From NCBI GenBank assembly GCA_963816985.1, contig CAWFMF010000004.1:310001-374000 (forward strand): 64,000 nucleotides of DNA, written 5' to 3'. How positions within the stretch are numbered: position 1 is the stretch's first letter; each line of letters starts with the position of its first letter. Positions 9,038 through 18,086 of this stretch are shown piece by piece. The translations under genes were made by a program, and so were the position numbers. The stretch comes from JAIVJM01 sp963816985. Lineage in GTDB: Bacteria > Acidobacteriota > Blastocatellia > Pyrinomonadales > Pyrinomonadaceae. A model generated the notes under the pieces. The model searched no databases and was not told the DNA's origin. It was given only the letters and a program-made list of their open reading frames with translations.

Positions 9038-9820
9038 CTATTTTTGGTTAGGTAGCCAGAAAGATGTCTTGCGTTCGATGAGTAACGAAATTTTATTGGC
9101 AGTAAATCCAACTAGGCCGAGAAGGATAAGGCACGCATACATCTGCGGCACTCGGTAAGCCAAATAGAAGTCGTAAATTTGCCGGCCTAAGCCATTGTTT
9201 GCACTCAGAAACATCTCCGTGACAATAACTAGGACTAAGGCAAGTGAAACACAAACACGAAAGCCCGCAGCGATGTTGGGCATCGCATCGCGCCAAACAG
9301 CTAAATAAAAGATATGCCATGAAGTGGCACCAAACGAACGCAACATATTAATACGATCCTGTTTTTCTCTAGAAGGCTTGGCACCATAGACTGTGTTAAC
9401 AAGCATGATTAAAGAGCAGCCATAAAAAACAACGGCGACCTTAGCCATATCACCAAGACCGAACAAGAGAATGAAAAGGAAAAAGAGTGCTGATGATGGA
9501 ATTGATCGGAAAAAATCTATGGGTAATTCAAAGAATTGGTAGAGATTGGGGAAACGCCCAAATATCAAGCCTAATGGCACAGCTACTACTACAGAAAGAA
9601 CGAGACCAAGCAGCGCACGGAGGGATGTGGCTAGTATGTTGATGTAAGTACTTGTTTCAGTCAGTAATTCTCTAAAAGCTTTACCAACAGAGCCGAGACT
9701 TGGGAGAAACAACGGATTGATCCAACCCATTACGTTGATTAACCACCAAAGCCCAATCATTAATACTATCGTGGATAAAGGACGAAAATTAAGAACCCTT
9801 CGTCTACTCGCCCTTGGCAT
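9038..9820 (-). CDS. ABC transporter permease, SsuC/TauC/ThiX type
   Basis: 260 residues with about six hydrophobic segments, the normal size for permeases of the nitrate/sulfonate/taurine/pyrimidine family. The cytoplasmic loop LRSFGATSWHIFYLAVWRDA carries the EAA-like motif that contacts the ATPase. The gene overlaps the end of the ATPase gene by 17 bp and, with the binding lipoprotein, gives a complete importer. The protein ends LPNQK, 11 bp before the next gene. The substrate cannot be told from sequence; the family handles small anions, sulfonates and thiamine pyrimidine precursors. Confidence 0.85.
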   Translation of the reverse strand: MPRASRRRVLNFRPLSTIVLMIGLWWLINVMGWINPLFLPSLGSVGKAFRELLTETSTYINILATSLRALLGLVLSVVVAVPLGLIFGRFPNLYQFFELPIDFFRSIPSSALFFLFILLFGLGDMAKVAVVFYGCSLIMLVNTVYGAKPSREKQDRINMLRSFGATSWHIFYLAVWRDAMPNIAAGFRVCVSLALVLVIVTEMFLSANNGLGRQIYDFYLAYRVPQMYACLILLGLVGFTANKISLLIERKTSFWLPNQK

Positions 9821-10577
9821 ATAGTTCTTCCTCTTTAGCTAGAATAGAAGAACGTATTTCCATGTAAGCTTGACTTAGAATCATTTCTCTAGCTCTAGGT
9901 CGCGGCAATTCCACTTTGAACTGATTGATAATCCGTGACGGGTGCCCGTGCAGTAATAAAATACGATCCGCAAGATAGATGCAATGATCTAGTTCGTGAG
10001 ACACATAGAGAATTGTAGGATGACTTATCTGGTGAATACGCGACAGTGCTTCTTGAAGCTCCCGGCCTGTGTGCGCATCCAGATTAGCAAATGGTTCGTC
10101 AAGTATGAGCAAGTGAGGCTCATGAACAAGAGCGCGAGCGACAGCTATTTTCTGTTTCTGCCCTCCGCTAAGCTGATGAGGATAGGCAGCCCCTGGCAAA
10201 TTATCAAATCCAAGTGAATCAAGTAGCTCGTCTGCTCTTAAGTATCGCTTCGATTTCCCAACACTTTCAAGCCGAAGAGGGATAGTAATATTCTCTAAAA
10301 CATTGAACCAAGGTAATAAGCTTGAGGTGTAATCCTGCTGAACATAACCAATGCGAGGCCGCACCACGTCAGTAGCATTGAAACTCACCTCCCCTTCTGT
10401 TGGAGACTCAATTCCTGCAATGATGTTGAGCAGGGTTGTCTTGCCTGATCCATTATCACCACGGAGGGCAATTATCTCCCCTTTTGATACTTCAAGATTA
10501 ACGTCTTGCAATACATTATTTTCCTGCCCGTTGCTCTTGAAGCTTTTTCCGAGTCTACGCAATAGGATCTGAATCAT
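9804..10577 (-). CDS. ABC transporter ATP-binding protein, SsuB/ThiZ type
   Basis: 257 residues with all ABC ATPase motifs: Walker A GDNGSGKTTLLN, the Q-loop near YVQQDYTS, signature LSGGQKQKIAVARAL, Walker B LLILDEPFANLD and the switch His in LYVSHELDH. It energises the importer formed with the permease (9038-9820) and the lipoprotein (10610-11605). The gene overlaps the permease start by 17 bp and follows the binding-protein gene after 32 bp. Start ATG 10577 gives MIQILLRRLGKSF, a normal N-terminus. The gene looks intact. Confidence 0.9.
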   Translation of the reverse strand: MIQILLRRLGKSFKSNGQENNVLQDVNLEVSKGEIIALRGDNGSGKTTLLNIIAGIESPTEGEVSFNATDVVRPRIGYVQQDYTSSLLPWFNVLENITIPLRLESVGKSKRYLRADELLDSLGFDNLPGAAYPHQLSGGQKQKIAVARALVHEPHLLILDEPFANLDAHTGRELQEALSRIHQISHPTILYVSHELDHCIYLADRILLLHGHPSRIINQFKVELPRPRAREMILSQAYMEIRSSILAKEEELYAKGE

Positions 10578-10609
10578 TCATATATACCTACTAACAGACA
10601 GCTATGTTG

Positions 10610-11605
10610 TTAGCGCCGAGGGTCAGGCAACAGGTAATCTGAAATGTTCACTTTGGACTGAAGTGCTTTATTATCTGCCAGCAAATCGATGTAAGACTGA
10701 AACTGCTTCGAGTCAATTTCCGAAAGACTCTTCCACGGATTTAGATTAACGTCATCGAGGATATCCTGCCTCACTTCTGCGTACTTAACTAAATATGCCT
10801 TTGCCTCCTTCTCATGCTCATGACAATAAAGGATAGCTTTCTCATAAGCATCAATAAAAGCAGCTATCTGTTTTTTGTCTGCCCTTGAATAAAAATCCGC
10901 TGCAACCCAGTGCCCGGAGAGCGGGACATCAGGCATTAGATCAGCATAAAAGCCCGGAAAGATGGAAGTGCCAACGCCGTCCTTAATAATCTGAGTTGCA
11001 TTTGGTTCCAATGCAGATACCGCATCAACAGATCCTGTTTGAAGTGCTGGCTCCCAATCCTTAGGAAGGAGTTCGGAATAACTATATGAATCACGAGGCA
11101 CTCCGTGCTTCTCAAGAATGAGGTAAGTAAAAATTCTGTTAACTGAGCCTGGGAAGCTGGCGACCTTCTTGCCTTTGAGATCCGCAAGTTTACTGACACC
11201 GGAATTTTTCCGAACGATCAGATGGTCTGTGACATGGCCGGGGCTGTTTGAGTATGGATTAACAGCAAAGAGTAGATGTCTTTTGCCAGATACAGTGCCA
11301 ATATCAAAAATGACGTTTGAGGCCGCGCCTGCTAAAATGTCAATCCTATCAGCGGTAGCAGCATTTCCCATATCATTACTAGACGCTACTCTAATTAACT
11401 CAACCTGAATGCCTGCATTCTGAAAATAGCCTTGCTCAACTGCTACGAAAAGAGGAAGTTCAGCAGCAACTGGCAGGTAGCCAATTCTCAATTTTGTCCA
11501 GTTTCTTTGAGACGTATTTTCTGGTGGATTGTTATTACATCCTATCAGGGTAATAATTATTAATAAAATGAGACCGGCATTTGTTATCCACCTTCTTTGA
11601 TTCAT
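10610..11605 (-). CDS. substrate-binding lipoprotein, NMT1/SsuA-like
   Basis: 331 residues. The N-terminus is a lipoprotein signal (GLILLIIITLIGC, Cys at residue 23), so the protein is anchored outside the cytoplasmic membrane. The mature part starts with LRIGYLPVAAELPLFVAVEQ and continues with the two-lobed NMT1/SsuA fold, including DLKGKKVASFPGS, typical of binding proteins for sulfonates, nitrate or the thiamine pyrimidine. It is the first gene of the cargo operon. GGAGGAC lies just upstream of ATG 11605. A 46-bp perfect palindrome (11623-11668) sits immediately upstream and would fold in the leader of this mRNA. Confidence 0.82.
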   Translation of the reverse strand: MNQRRWITNAGLILLIIITLIGCNNNPPENTSQRNWTKLRIGYLPVAAELPLFVAVEQGYFQNAGIQVELIRVASSNDMGNAATADRIDILAGAASNVIFDIGTVSGKRHLLFAVNPYSNSPGHVTDHLIVRKNSGVSKLADLKGKKVASFPGSVNRIFTYLILEKHGVPRDSYSYSELLPKDWEPALQTGSVDAVSALEPNATQIIKDGVGTSIFPGFYADLMPDVPLSGHWVAADFYSRADKKQIAAFIDAYEKAILYCHEHEKEAKAYLVKYAEVRQDILDDVNLNPWKSLSEIDSKQFQSYIDLLADNKALQSKVNISDYLLPDPRR

Positions 11606-11622
11606 AACAAGTCCTCCATCCA

Positions 11623-11668
11623 GTAATATTCTGAGCTTACAATGTCCATTGTAAGCTCAGAATATTAC
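11623..11668. repeat. perfect 22-bp inverted repeat with 2-nt spacer upstream of the cargo operon
   Basis: Positions 11623-11644 are the exact reverse complement of 11647-11668, separated by TC. The palindrome ends 18 bp before the start codon of the binding-protein gene and next to its ribosome site. It could be an operator, a leader hairpin controlling translation, or two abutting inverted ends left by a departed element. No T-run follows, so it is not a standard terminator. The rest of 11669-11890 shows nothing I can name. Confidence 0.8.
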
Positions 11669-11890
11669 ATGGACTCTATTCAAACCTATGCTGGTAAAGG
11701 AGCTGCTGATATTGCGGGAGCAGCTCAAAGAAGGAATTCAGATAATGTGAAGCTGCTACAATTGCTATATAATAGTGAGAGCGACGGCCCGCAATTTACC
11801 ACCAGTCACGCGATTTTACAACGAATTTTTCCTCACGCCTGAGGTGGAACAGACATAATGCCAATTCTCAGACTCTTATTTATAAACGGA

Positions 11891-12436
11891 TTAATGTGGA
11901 CTAGCTGGCTGGCGAAGCTCACGAAGGCATACATAAATCGTATTGATGCCTACGCGATATCCTTCTTTTACTAATTGACGACGTAACCTCTGGCCGGATA
12001 TAGGCTTCCCGTTCGGCTTAGCACTCCACTTCTTAACCAGTTGTTCAATGCGGGGGCCTACCTTATTTCTCACCGGCTGCCAATAAGGCCCTGCCGGCCT
12101 GCCAAAGCGAGAGCTTCTGCCCTCACTTAACCGCTTTGCTTTGAATGCTTCTCTTTCTGCATACAATCTTTCAACATCACTACGCGAGTAGAGCTTATGT
12201 ACGAAGCCCGCCGCTTTTATCCCCGATATTGGTTGGAGCAGGCCAGCACCTACCCACGAATGGACGCTGTGATTACTTACCTTGCAAATAGATGCCACTT
12301 CTGCTGTGGTTACACATTGCTGCCTCAGCTCATTTCTACTCTTGACAAGCCCTTTCACCTCGTCTAGCCGGAAGTAGCGTCTGCTAGCTTCATCATAATC
12401 CACTATCGCCTGCAAAAGTTTCTTTGGGATATATCT
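11891..12436 (-). pseudogene. tniQ: C-terminal part of split tniQ
   Basis: This frame ends at 11891 and is interrupted at its upstream side by the IS982-like element. Removing that element joins it to the 13 bp between the two IS982 copies (Leu-Tyr-Arg-Tyr-Ile-Pro-Lys). It contains the end of one MerR-like helix-turn-helix (RRYFRLDEVKGLVKSR) and a complete second one (VTTAEVASICKVSNHSVHSW to HKLYSRSDVERLYAERE). The piece of tniQ at 15575-17010 ends with the same kind of module (LNLKQVAKMLGVTSQRVYEM to HKFNSEEVKCLVD). The matching modules, strand and order are why I assign both to one gene. Some sequence between them has been deleted. Confidence 0.6.
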
Positions 12437-13378
12437 ATGCGAATCAGTAGTTGAAAACGAGCAGCAAGAAAGCGACTGCAAGTTTGCCCCAGCAATGGAT
12501 CATTAGCGCATCTGTTGAGCGCACTTTGCTCGCTCTTTGAATCTGCGTCTTCTCCTCGATCCAGTTGAAGAGACTTTCAATCGGTTGACGGATGCTGCGC
12601 ACCAACCGATTGTAATACTTCTCGTCAAGAGTTAAGTCCGTGCCCTTCGGCTTTTTCCGTGGCGCAATGAGCCGCGTCTGCTGTTCTTTCAAATGAGAGA
12701 TGATCGCCGGTGTCGGGTAGGCCAGATCGCCGAAGAGTTCAGTTGAGGCTAATTCCGGTTGCTGTTCGATGAAGGCTTTCGAGTCATGATGCGAGGCGGC
12801 ACACAGCCATATTTGACCGGGGAGCGGCAAGCGGCTCGCCCGTCGTTGCGCGATGCAGTGCAGGCGCACGCCATGAAAGCGAGTCTTCTTCGCCGCACAA
12901 AAGCCGATATCAGCCACCTCACGCCCGACCCGCGCTGAGTAAGAGTGGCCGTGTCGGGCGAGCATGACGGGTAAGCTGTCAACGAGGTGGTCAACCTCCG
13001 ATGTTCTCGCGGCGGCCAAAGCGCCGGACAAGGCCGCACCGAAAGTCTGAAAAGTCGGCTCCAAGCGGTTCAGCCGCAGGACGAAAGTTTGATAGCTCGG
13101 TAAGCGCGGGAACCACTCGCGCCAATAGTTAAGAATCAGGCGGTGCATCTTCTTCTTCTCGAAGCAGCCTTCCAGGTGAGCAAAGAACCAGATGGTGATT
13201 AGCTCCTGGTCGGTGAACTCCGGCCTGGAATTATTGCTCAAGCGTTGAAAGCAGGTCGCGGGCGAAGTATCGTAGACGCGGCAGACGAACAGGTAGATGT
13301 CAATCAGTAGGTTTTCCATGGTAAGAAAATTCTACTGACTCTGCCGTTCGTCTGTCTTTTTCAACTACTGATTCGCAT
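12437..13378 (-). mobile_element. IS982-like insertion sequence, copy 1 (complete)
   Basis: The ends are a perfect inverted repeat of at least 21 bp, starting ATGCGAATCAGTAGTTG at 12437 and ending with its complement at 13378. It is flanked by ATCT at 12433-12436 and at 13379-13382, a likely 4-bp target duplication. One transposase gene fills it on the minus strand. Just to the right, after 13 bp of host sequence, a second related element starts with ATGCGAATCAGGAG. Confidence 0.85.
12444..13319 (-). CDS. IS982-like DDE transposase, intact
   Basis: 291 residues, the usual length of IS982-type transposases. The first catalytic Asp is in HLVDSLPVMLARHG, the second in FGDLAYPTP and the Glu in RQPIESLFNWIEEKT; the spacing fits a DDE/RNase H-like fold. 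The stretch GFCAAKKTRFHGVRLHCIA corresponds to the family block before the second Asp. I assign IS982 by pattern; IS5/IS1182-type alternatives are not excluded. The stop lies inside the left inverted repeat. The second copy (13399-14256) is clearly homologous but quite diverged. Confidence 0.8.
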   Translation of the reverse strand: MENLLIDIYLFVCRVYDTSPATCFQRLSNNSRPEFTDQELITIWFFAHLEGCFEKKKMHRLILNYWREWFPRLPSYQTFVLRLNRLEPTFQTFGAALSGALAAARTSEVDHLVDSLPVMLARHGHSYSARVGREVADIGFCAAKKTRFHGVRLHCIAQRRASRLPLPGQIWLCAASHHDSKAFIEQQPELASTELFGDLAYPTPAIISHLKEQQTRLIAPRKKPKGTDLTLDEKYYNRLVRSIRQPIESLFNWIEEKTQIQRASKVRSTDALMIHCWGKLAVAFLLLVFNY

Positions 13379-13391
13379 ATCTATATAGAGT

Positions 13392-14256
13392 ATGCGAATC
13401 AGGAGTAGAAAGTGAGCAATAAACAAGCGACGGCGAGTTTGCCATAGCAATGCACTTTCAACCCCTGACTAGAACGCACGCGCGAAGCGTTCTGTAAGTC
13501 TGTTCTTTGAATCAGCCAGTTGAATAAACTTTCCAATGGCTGACGAATCGTTGAGACGAAACGATTGTAGAGCGTCGGTACATCCTGCTGCGTCTCATGC
13601 CGGTGACGTTTGTATGAGGCGACTAAAAACCAGCCGCGCTCTTTGCAAGCGGCTTCTGTGTCGCGGTGGAAATAGGCTTTGTCGGCGAACAAGCCGCAAC
13701 CCGCAGGCAAGCTAGGCGACACTTCGCGCAACGCCGAGAGGTCATGCTGCGAAGCCCGTGAGAGGTGAATCTTCTCCGGCAAGGGCAACTTAGCAGTTCG
13801 CCGCGCAGCAATAAAATGCAGCTTGACGCCCCGATAATGCTGTTGTTTAGTGGCGCAAAAGCCGGTGTCGGCTAACTCGGGAGCGACCCGCCCGCGATTG
13901 GCGCGAGTACCGCGCGCGAGCATGACGGGCACGCTATCAATGAGGCGGTCGTCACTGGCCTGAACCTGCCATGCACCATTGAGAAGCAGGTGTTCGATGA
14001 ACAGTTCAAAAGCTGGAGCTAGTTCATTCAACCGGCAGTTGACGCTTTGGTATGAGGGCAAGGCGGGAAACCACTCGCGCCAGTGATTTTGGATGTAATC
14101 ATAAATCCGGCGTTGCGTCGTGAGCCCCTGAAGATGCCCGAACAAGTACATGGTTAAGAGTTCTTCGTCCGAAAAAAGCGGCTGGTGATTATTGCTCAAG
14201 CGTTGCTGTTTAAGCACGGGTTTCGTATCGTAGAGGTGGCAGATGAGCAAATAGAG
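13392..14256 (-). mobile_element. IS982-like insertion sequence, copy 2, one end lost
   Basis: The left end starts ATGCGAATCAGGAGTAGAAAG at 13392 and matches copy 1. The right end is missing: the sequence runs straight into the IS256 inverted repeat at 14257, a few codons into the transposase gene. IS256 copy B therefore inserted here or deleted outward from here, removing the right terminus and promoter of this element. Confidence 0.8.
13399..14256 (-). pseudogene. IS982-like transposase, 5' end replaced by IS256
   Basis: The frame holds nearly the whole transposase: LIDSVPVMLARGTRANR with the first Asp, FADKAYFHRD with the second and RQPLESLFNWLIQRT with the Glu. Only about the first half-dozen residues and the start codon are gone, since the joined frame continues into IS256 sequence up to 14316. 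The catalytic residues are intact, but the element has one end only, so it cannot move itself. If the chimeric start is used, it could still act on copy 1. Confidence 0.75.
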
Positions 14257-15574
14257 GAGGGTGTCAGATGAACTGTGTAAACGAGTTTCCATCCAGCGTC
14301 GGGACGCGGCCTTCAAAGATAATGGAAAAAGCCTGCATCGCCTGACTCCAATGTGGGATCGGCATCGTCCACTTTTTCGCGATGTTGCGCAAGGCTAAGT
14401 AGAGTAGTTTGAACGCTGCATCATCATTCGGGAACGAAGCCCTCGTCTTGATGACTTTGCGCAAGCTCATGTTCAAAGACTCGATGGCGTTGGTGGTATA
14501 GACCGCCCGCCGGATGTCGTCAGGAAAGCCGAACATCGGGATGACTCGCGCCCAGTTCGCCCGCCATGATTTAGCAATCGAAGGATAACGCGCATGCCAC
14601 TTTTCCGCGAAGGCCGCGAGATGAGCTTCGGCTTCCTCCGCGCTCGCGGCGCGGTAAATCAGCTTGAGGTCGGCGGCCACCCCTTTGCGATCTTTGAACG
14701 AGACGTAGCAGAGCGAAAAGCGCATCAGGTGAACGAGACACAACTGCACCTGCGTCTTCGGATAGATGGTCTCGATGGCTTCGGGGAAGCCTTTGAGGCC
14801 ATCCACGCAAGCGATGAAAATATCTTTCACGCCACGGTTCTTGAGCTCCGTGATGATGGAGAGCCAGAACTTCGCCCCCTCGTTTTCCGATGCCCACATG
14901 CCGAGGACTTCTTTGATCCCTTGCATGTTGACTCCGATGGCGAGGTAAATCGCCTTGTTCGAGACGCGCCCCTGGTCTTTGACTTTGACCTGTAAAGCGT
15001 CGAGATACAGAATCGGGTAAACGGGGTCGAGCGGTCGTGACTGCCACGCTCGCACCTCATCAATGACCGCATCGGTGACTGTCGAGATGAGGTCGGGGGA
15101 GACTTCGACCGAGTAAATCTCTTGCAGGTGAGCTTGAATCTCCCGACACGTCATCCCTCTGGCATACATCGAGATGATCTTGTCATCGAAGCCGTCGAAG
15201 CGCGTCTGCCCTTTCTTGATGAGCTGCGGCGCGAACTCCGAGGCGCGGTCACGCGGCACGTCAATCTGCATCTGCCCGCGCTTGCCTTTAATCGTCTTCG
15301 ACGACTTGCCGTTCCGGGAGTTGCCGGAGTTGGCGCCGGCGGGGTCGTGCTTCTCGTAGCCGAGGTGATGGGTCATCTCGCCTTGCAGAGCGCGCTCGAC
15401 CACAGCTTTGGTGAGTTGTTGGAGGAGACCGTCGTCGCCGAACATATCTTCGGGCGACTTATAGTCTTTCAGCAGTTCGTCTAAGAGTTCGGGTGTAATC
15501 GGCATCATAGTTCCTTTCAGCAAGCCGTAGCTTGCATCGGTTAATGCCATTTACACAATCTATCTGACACCCTC
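14257..15574 (-). mobile_element. IS256-family insertion sequence, copy B (intact)
   Basis: 1318 bp, the same length and inverted repeats as copy A (GAGGGTGTCAGAT at 14257, CTGACACCCTC ending at 15574), in the opposite orientation. It interrupts a transposon: tniQ on the right and IS982-like copy 2 on the left. The flanks caaataga and tcgctcgc do not match, so DNA was lost at the insertion, consistent with the missing middle of tniQ and the missing end of IS982 copy 2. Confidence 0.93.
14264..15508 (-). CDS. IS256-family (mutator-type) transposase
   Basis: About 414 residues with the same catalytic blocks as copy A: LYLDALQVKVKDQG, FIACVDGLKGFPEAI and TTNAIESLNMSLRKV. Translation probably starts at one of two adjacent ATG codons (15508 or 15505) after GAAAGGA; the second matches the start of copy A. 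Differences from copy A are scattered substitutions (for example THHLG preceded by Met rather than Leu), about 10% of residues. The gene looks intact and could mobilise both copies. Confidence 0.93.
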   Translation of the reverse strand: MMPITPELLDELLKDYKSPEDMFGDDGLLQQLTKAVVERALQGEMTHHLGYEKHDPAGANSGNSRNGKSSKTIKGKRGQMQIDVPRDRASEFAPQLIKKGQTRFDGFDDKIISMYARGMTCREIQAHLQEIYSVEVSPDLISTVTDAVIDEVRAWQSRPLDPVYPILYLDALQVKVKDQGRVSNKAIYLAIGVNMQGIKEVLGMWASENEGAKFWLSIITELKNRGVKDIFIACVDGLKGFPEAIETIYPKTQVQLCLVHLMRFSLCYVSFKDRKGVAADLKLIYRAASAEEAEAHLAAFAEKWHARYPSIAKSWRANWARVIPMFGFPDDIRRAVYTTNAIESLNMSLRKVIKTRASFPNDDAAFKLLYLALRNIAKKWTMPIPHWSQAMQAFSIIFEGRVPTLDGNSFTQFI

Positions 15575-17010
15575 TCGCTCGCAGCTATGCGGCGACTTTT
15601 TACAACTTTATCTTTTACACTATCTACTAAACATTTGACCTCTTCTGAATTGAACTTATGATCACTGCGGTCGTCAATTCCCTCATCAGTAATCGGCCTA
15701 AGCAAGTTACATTCAATCATCTCATATACCCGCTGACTGGTGACGCCAAGCATCTTTGCAACTTGCTTTAGATTTAACGAATGCCCAAGCTCCTGCTTAA
15801 CGGAATCAAGGCTGGCTCTCTCAATGAGAATTCCTCTTGAAGTGCCATTATTGCTAATTACGGCCTTCAACTTTCCTAAAGCGATAAGCCTATCAATTCC
15901 TTCAACCTTTATACGCAGAAATTCCCTAGCGTCTTTCCTTGAGACATATTTGCTGTGCATGCGTAGGCTTGGACTAAGGCGTCTTACATGCGCCACATAT
16001 CCACCAGCCCATCTCGTGACGAGGTATTCTTCAAAGCCTTCTCGCATGAAGTTGAGCTGTTCTGAGGCGAGTTGGTAGTACAGGGCTGACTTGTACTCCG
16101 CAAAATCTCTATCTAACCCGGCTCGGAAGCGCCGGTTAGGCATATGCATTCTTCGCCATTCTAGAAAATCAAAATAATTATTTGGCCAGTTATTGAAGAC
16201 GGATAAAGCTCTATAGAGGAACGTGTGGATTTCTGCGTTTCTACTTTTGGAGGCGAAGTTCTTCCCTTTTGTGTCTACCACACGTTTACCCTTTTTATAG
16301 TCAGTATTCATAAGCTGGCTGGCGACAAACACCAGCGCGGACACAAAATTCTCTAAATCGACCCTATAAAGAGGGCTATATGTGTTTAGCGAACCACTAG
16401 GCCCAGTATTGTCATCGTTAACGGCGAGATGACATAGAAGATGTATATGCTGCGCAATCTGTAGCTCTGCGGTATCAACATAGGGTGGGTTATACTCGCG
16501 CCAATCATATTCACATTGGCACACAGCCACCTTGTTTCTTGCCCATGTGATGCGTTCTCCACAGCTTGGGCAATTGTCTAAGAGAAGACACTTATGCACT
16601 GGACAAGTTGTTACCAGGGCAAATTCCCATACCTTGTGAATATAGGGGAACTCCAGCAGGCACCGCGGACATACCTTTGGATGCTTCGGACGAATCACAT
16701 ATTGTGGAACTGGGAAACCAAAGAAAAGCCGTCTGAAGGTGGAGACCGACTTTATATCGACGGGGTATCTCAGTGATTCAAGCTCTGCCAAGTTAACATC
16801 CGTGAGGTTGGAGAGAGCTGATAAATTAATTGGTTTGTGGGAAGTGGCGGCGCATTTTCTACCGACATACCCAAGCCCAGCTTCTTGCGTTATCCACGTT
16901 GGGCTATCACAATCGTTGAGTTCAGCGAGGCGCAGGATAAAACCCAGAAAGCTCTCATGGGGTAGCGGCCTCGCTCTTAACAGCAGCCTTTTACGCTCCC
17001 TCGCTTCCAA
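15575..17010 (-). pseudogene. tniQ: N-terminal part of split tniQ (TniQ-family target selector)
   Basis: TniQ proteins link target recognition to the TniB/TnsC ATPase in Tn7-like transposition. The N-terminus has the family opening LLLRARPLPHESFLGFILRL. Two zinc-binding clusters follow: CPRCLLEFPYIHKVWEFALV with later CPVHKC, and CPSCGERI with CQCEYDW. It ends with a MerR-like helix-turn-helix (LNLKQVAKMLGVTSQRVYEM). The frame leaves tniQ at 15575 and stops inside IS256 at 15541. I prefer the TTG at 17010, which follows AGGGGA and starts 4 bp after the tniB stop; an ATG at 17121 would overlap tniB. The C-terminal part survives at 11891-12436, so this product is truncated. Confidence 0.75.
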
Positions 17011-17014
17011 TGCA

Positions 17015-18016
17015 CTATCCCCTGCGACGAAGGATATCCGCAGCTTTCGGCTGTGGTTTCTTCGCACGAACACGCTTGTTAGTGGCTCCGGGAACGTCGT
17101 GTCTTTCTTCTTCTGGTTCAATCATCAGGTCGTTTAGGTTAACCTCTCTAAATGGATTCACCCTGCGGGAGAACACTTTACGAAAATTCTTCTCATAAGC
17201 GTAAGAGAGCAAATCAGCGTCCAATTTACCCGCCGATTGTCTTAAACCCCTAATTGCGGCTCCACGAATAAGCTTCATCACATACCCGATCACGCCCTCG
17301 GTAGCATAGTAGATTTGAAAAGCGACTTGCGGATCATCCAGATTTGAACGCTCATTGAATGGCAATTTACCGTCTATATGGCTCAATAGCTGCCTGAAAG
17401 TATCTTGCTGCTTAGCGCTTTTCCAGCCAAAAGGCTCCAAGCTTTCTTTCAAAGTGAACCGCCTTTTCAATTGCTCATTAGCTTCTAGGATTTTGTCCGA
17501 GTTAGGCATCCCGATTAGTATTACCGGCTTTTTGGTCTTATCCATCAGTACCTTTAGCCAGTCGGAAACATCATGCAGAACTTTATCTGATTCCTTATCG
17601 ATAAAGTGCTGGAACTCATCCGCAATGATCAACTCCACTCCGCAGGCTTTTATCAAATTCCTCAGACGCCTAGTCTGACTAGCTGATGAACCGCGGTCAG
17701 GGAATGAATCGCCAAGCGCCTCTAATAGCTCGCCGACAAGACTCTTTACAGTTGCGGACTGGGGAATTGTCACTATGAGAACAGGAACAACTGTACGGTC
17801 TTCTTCATCCCGCCGGGGGAACTTCTCAGCATAGCGCTCGATAAATTTGGATTTACCTACCCCGGCTAATCCCGTGATGAGCATGCCCTCTGGATCTAAA
17901 TCCTCATCTATCTTGGAGTACTCGTGGCAATGCTCGACCTGTCGCATCAGTTTCTTTAATCTCGGGTGCTCAATGAAAATATGCCCGAGTAACCGCACCT
18001 TAATCTGGTATGGCAC
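17015..18016 (-). CDS. tniB: TniB/TnsC-type AAA ATPase of the transposon
   Basis: 333 residues starting with GTG (MPYQIKVRLLGHIFIEHPRL) after an AGGGA site. Walker A is ITGLAGVGKSKF (about residues 47-58) and Walker B ELIIADEFQHFID; an Arg-rich sensor region follows. These fit the TniB/TnsC regulators that bind ATP, mark the target DNA and activate the transposase. The Arg/Lys-rich tail (TNKRVRAKKPQPKAADI) may contact DNA or TniQ. It is the first gene after the right end of the transposon. In Tn5053 relatives tniA precedes it; here only the terminal sites do. Confidence 0.85.
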   Translation of the reverse strand: MPYQIKVRLLGHIFIEHPRLKKLMRQVEHCHEYSKIDEDLDPEGMLITGLAGVGKSKFIERYAEKFPRRDEEDRTVVPVLIVTIPQSATVKSLVGELLEALGDSFPDRGSSASQTRRLRNLIKACGVELIIADEFQHFIDKESDKVLHDVSDWLKVLMDKTKKPVILIGMPNSDKILEANEQLKRRFTLKESLEPFGWKSAKQQDTFRQLLSHIDGKLPFNERSNLDDPQVAFQIYYATEGVIGYVMKLIRGAAIRGLRQSAGKLDADLLSYAYEKNFRKVFSRRVNPFREVNLNDLMIEPEEERHDVPGATNKRVRAKKPQPKAADILRRRG

Positions 18017-18086
18017 TTCCCTATCAGCTTATGTGTAAGCCAAGAGCCTCGTCAGGGCTATATTTTTAATGCTCCCCGATCATTCT

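Noticed and set aside
11642..11842. A 66-residue plus-strand frame beside the palindrome
   Set aside because: It starts inside the palindrome, has no ribosome site and shows no domain; its first residues are explained by the inverted repeat.
430..15574. The two IS256 copies as ends of one composite transposon
   Set aside because: The outer flanks do not form a target duplication, the copies differ in about 10% of residues, and the Tn7-like element crosses the right copy's position with its own intact boundaries.
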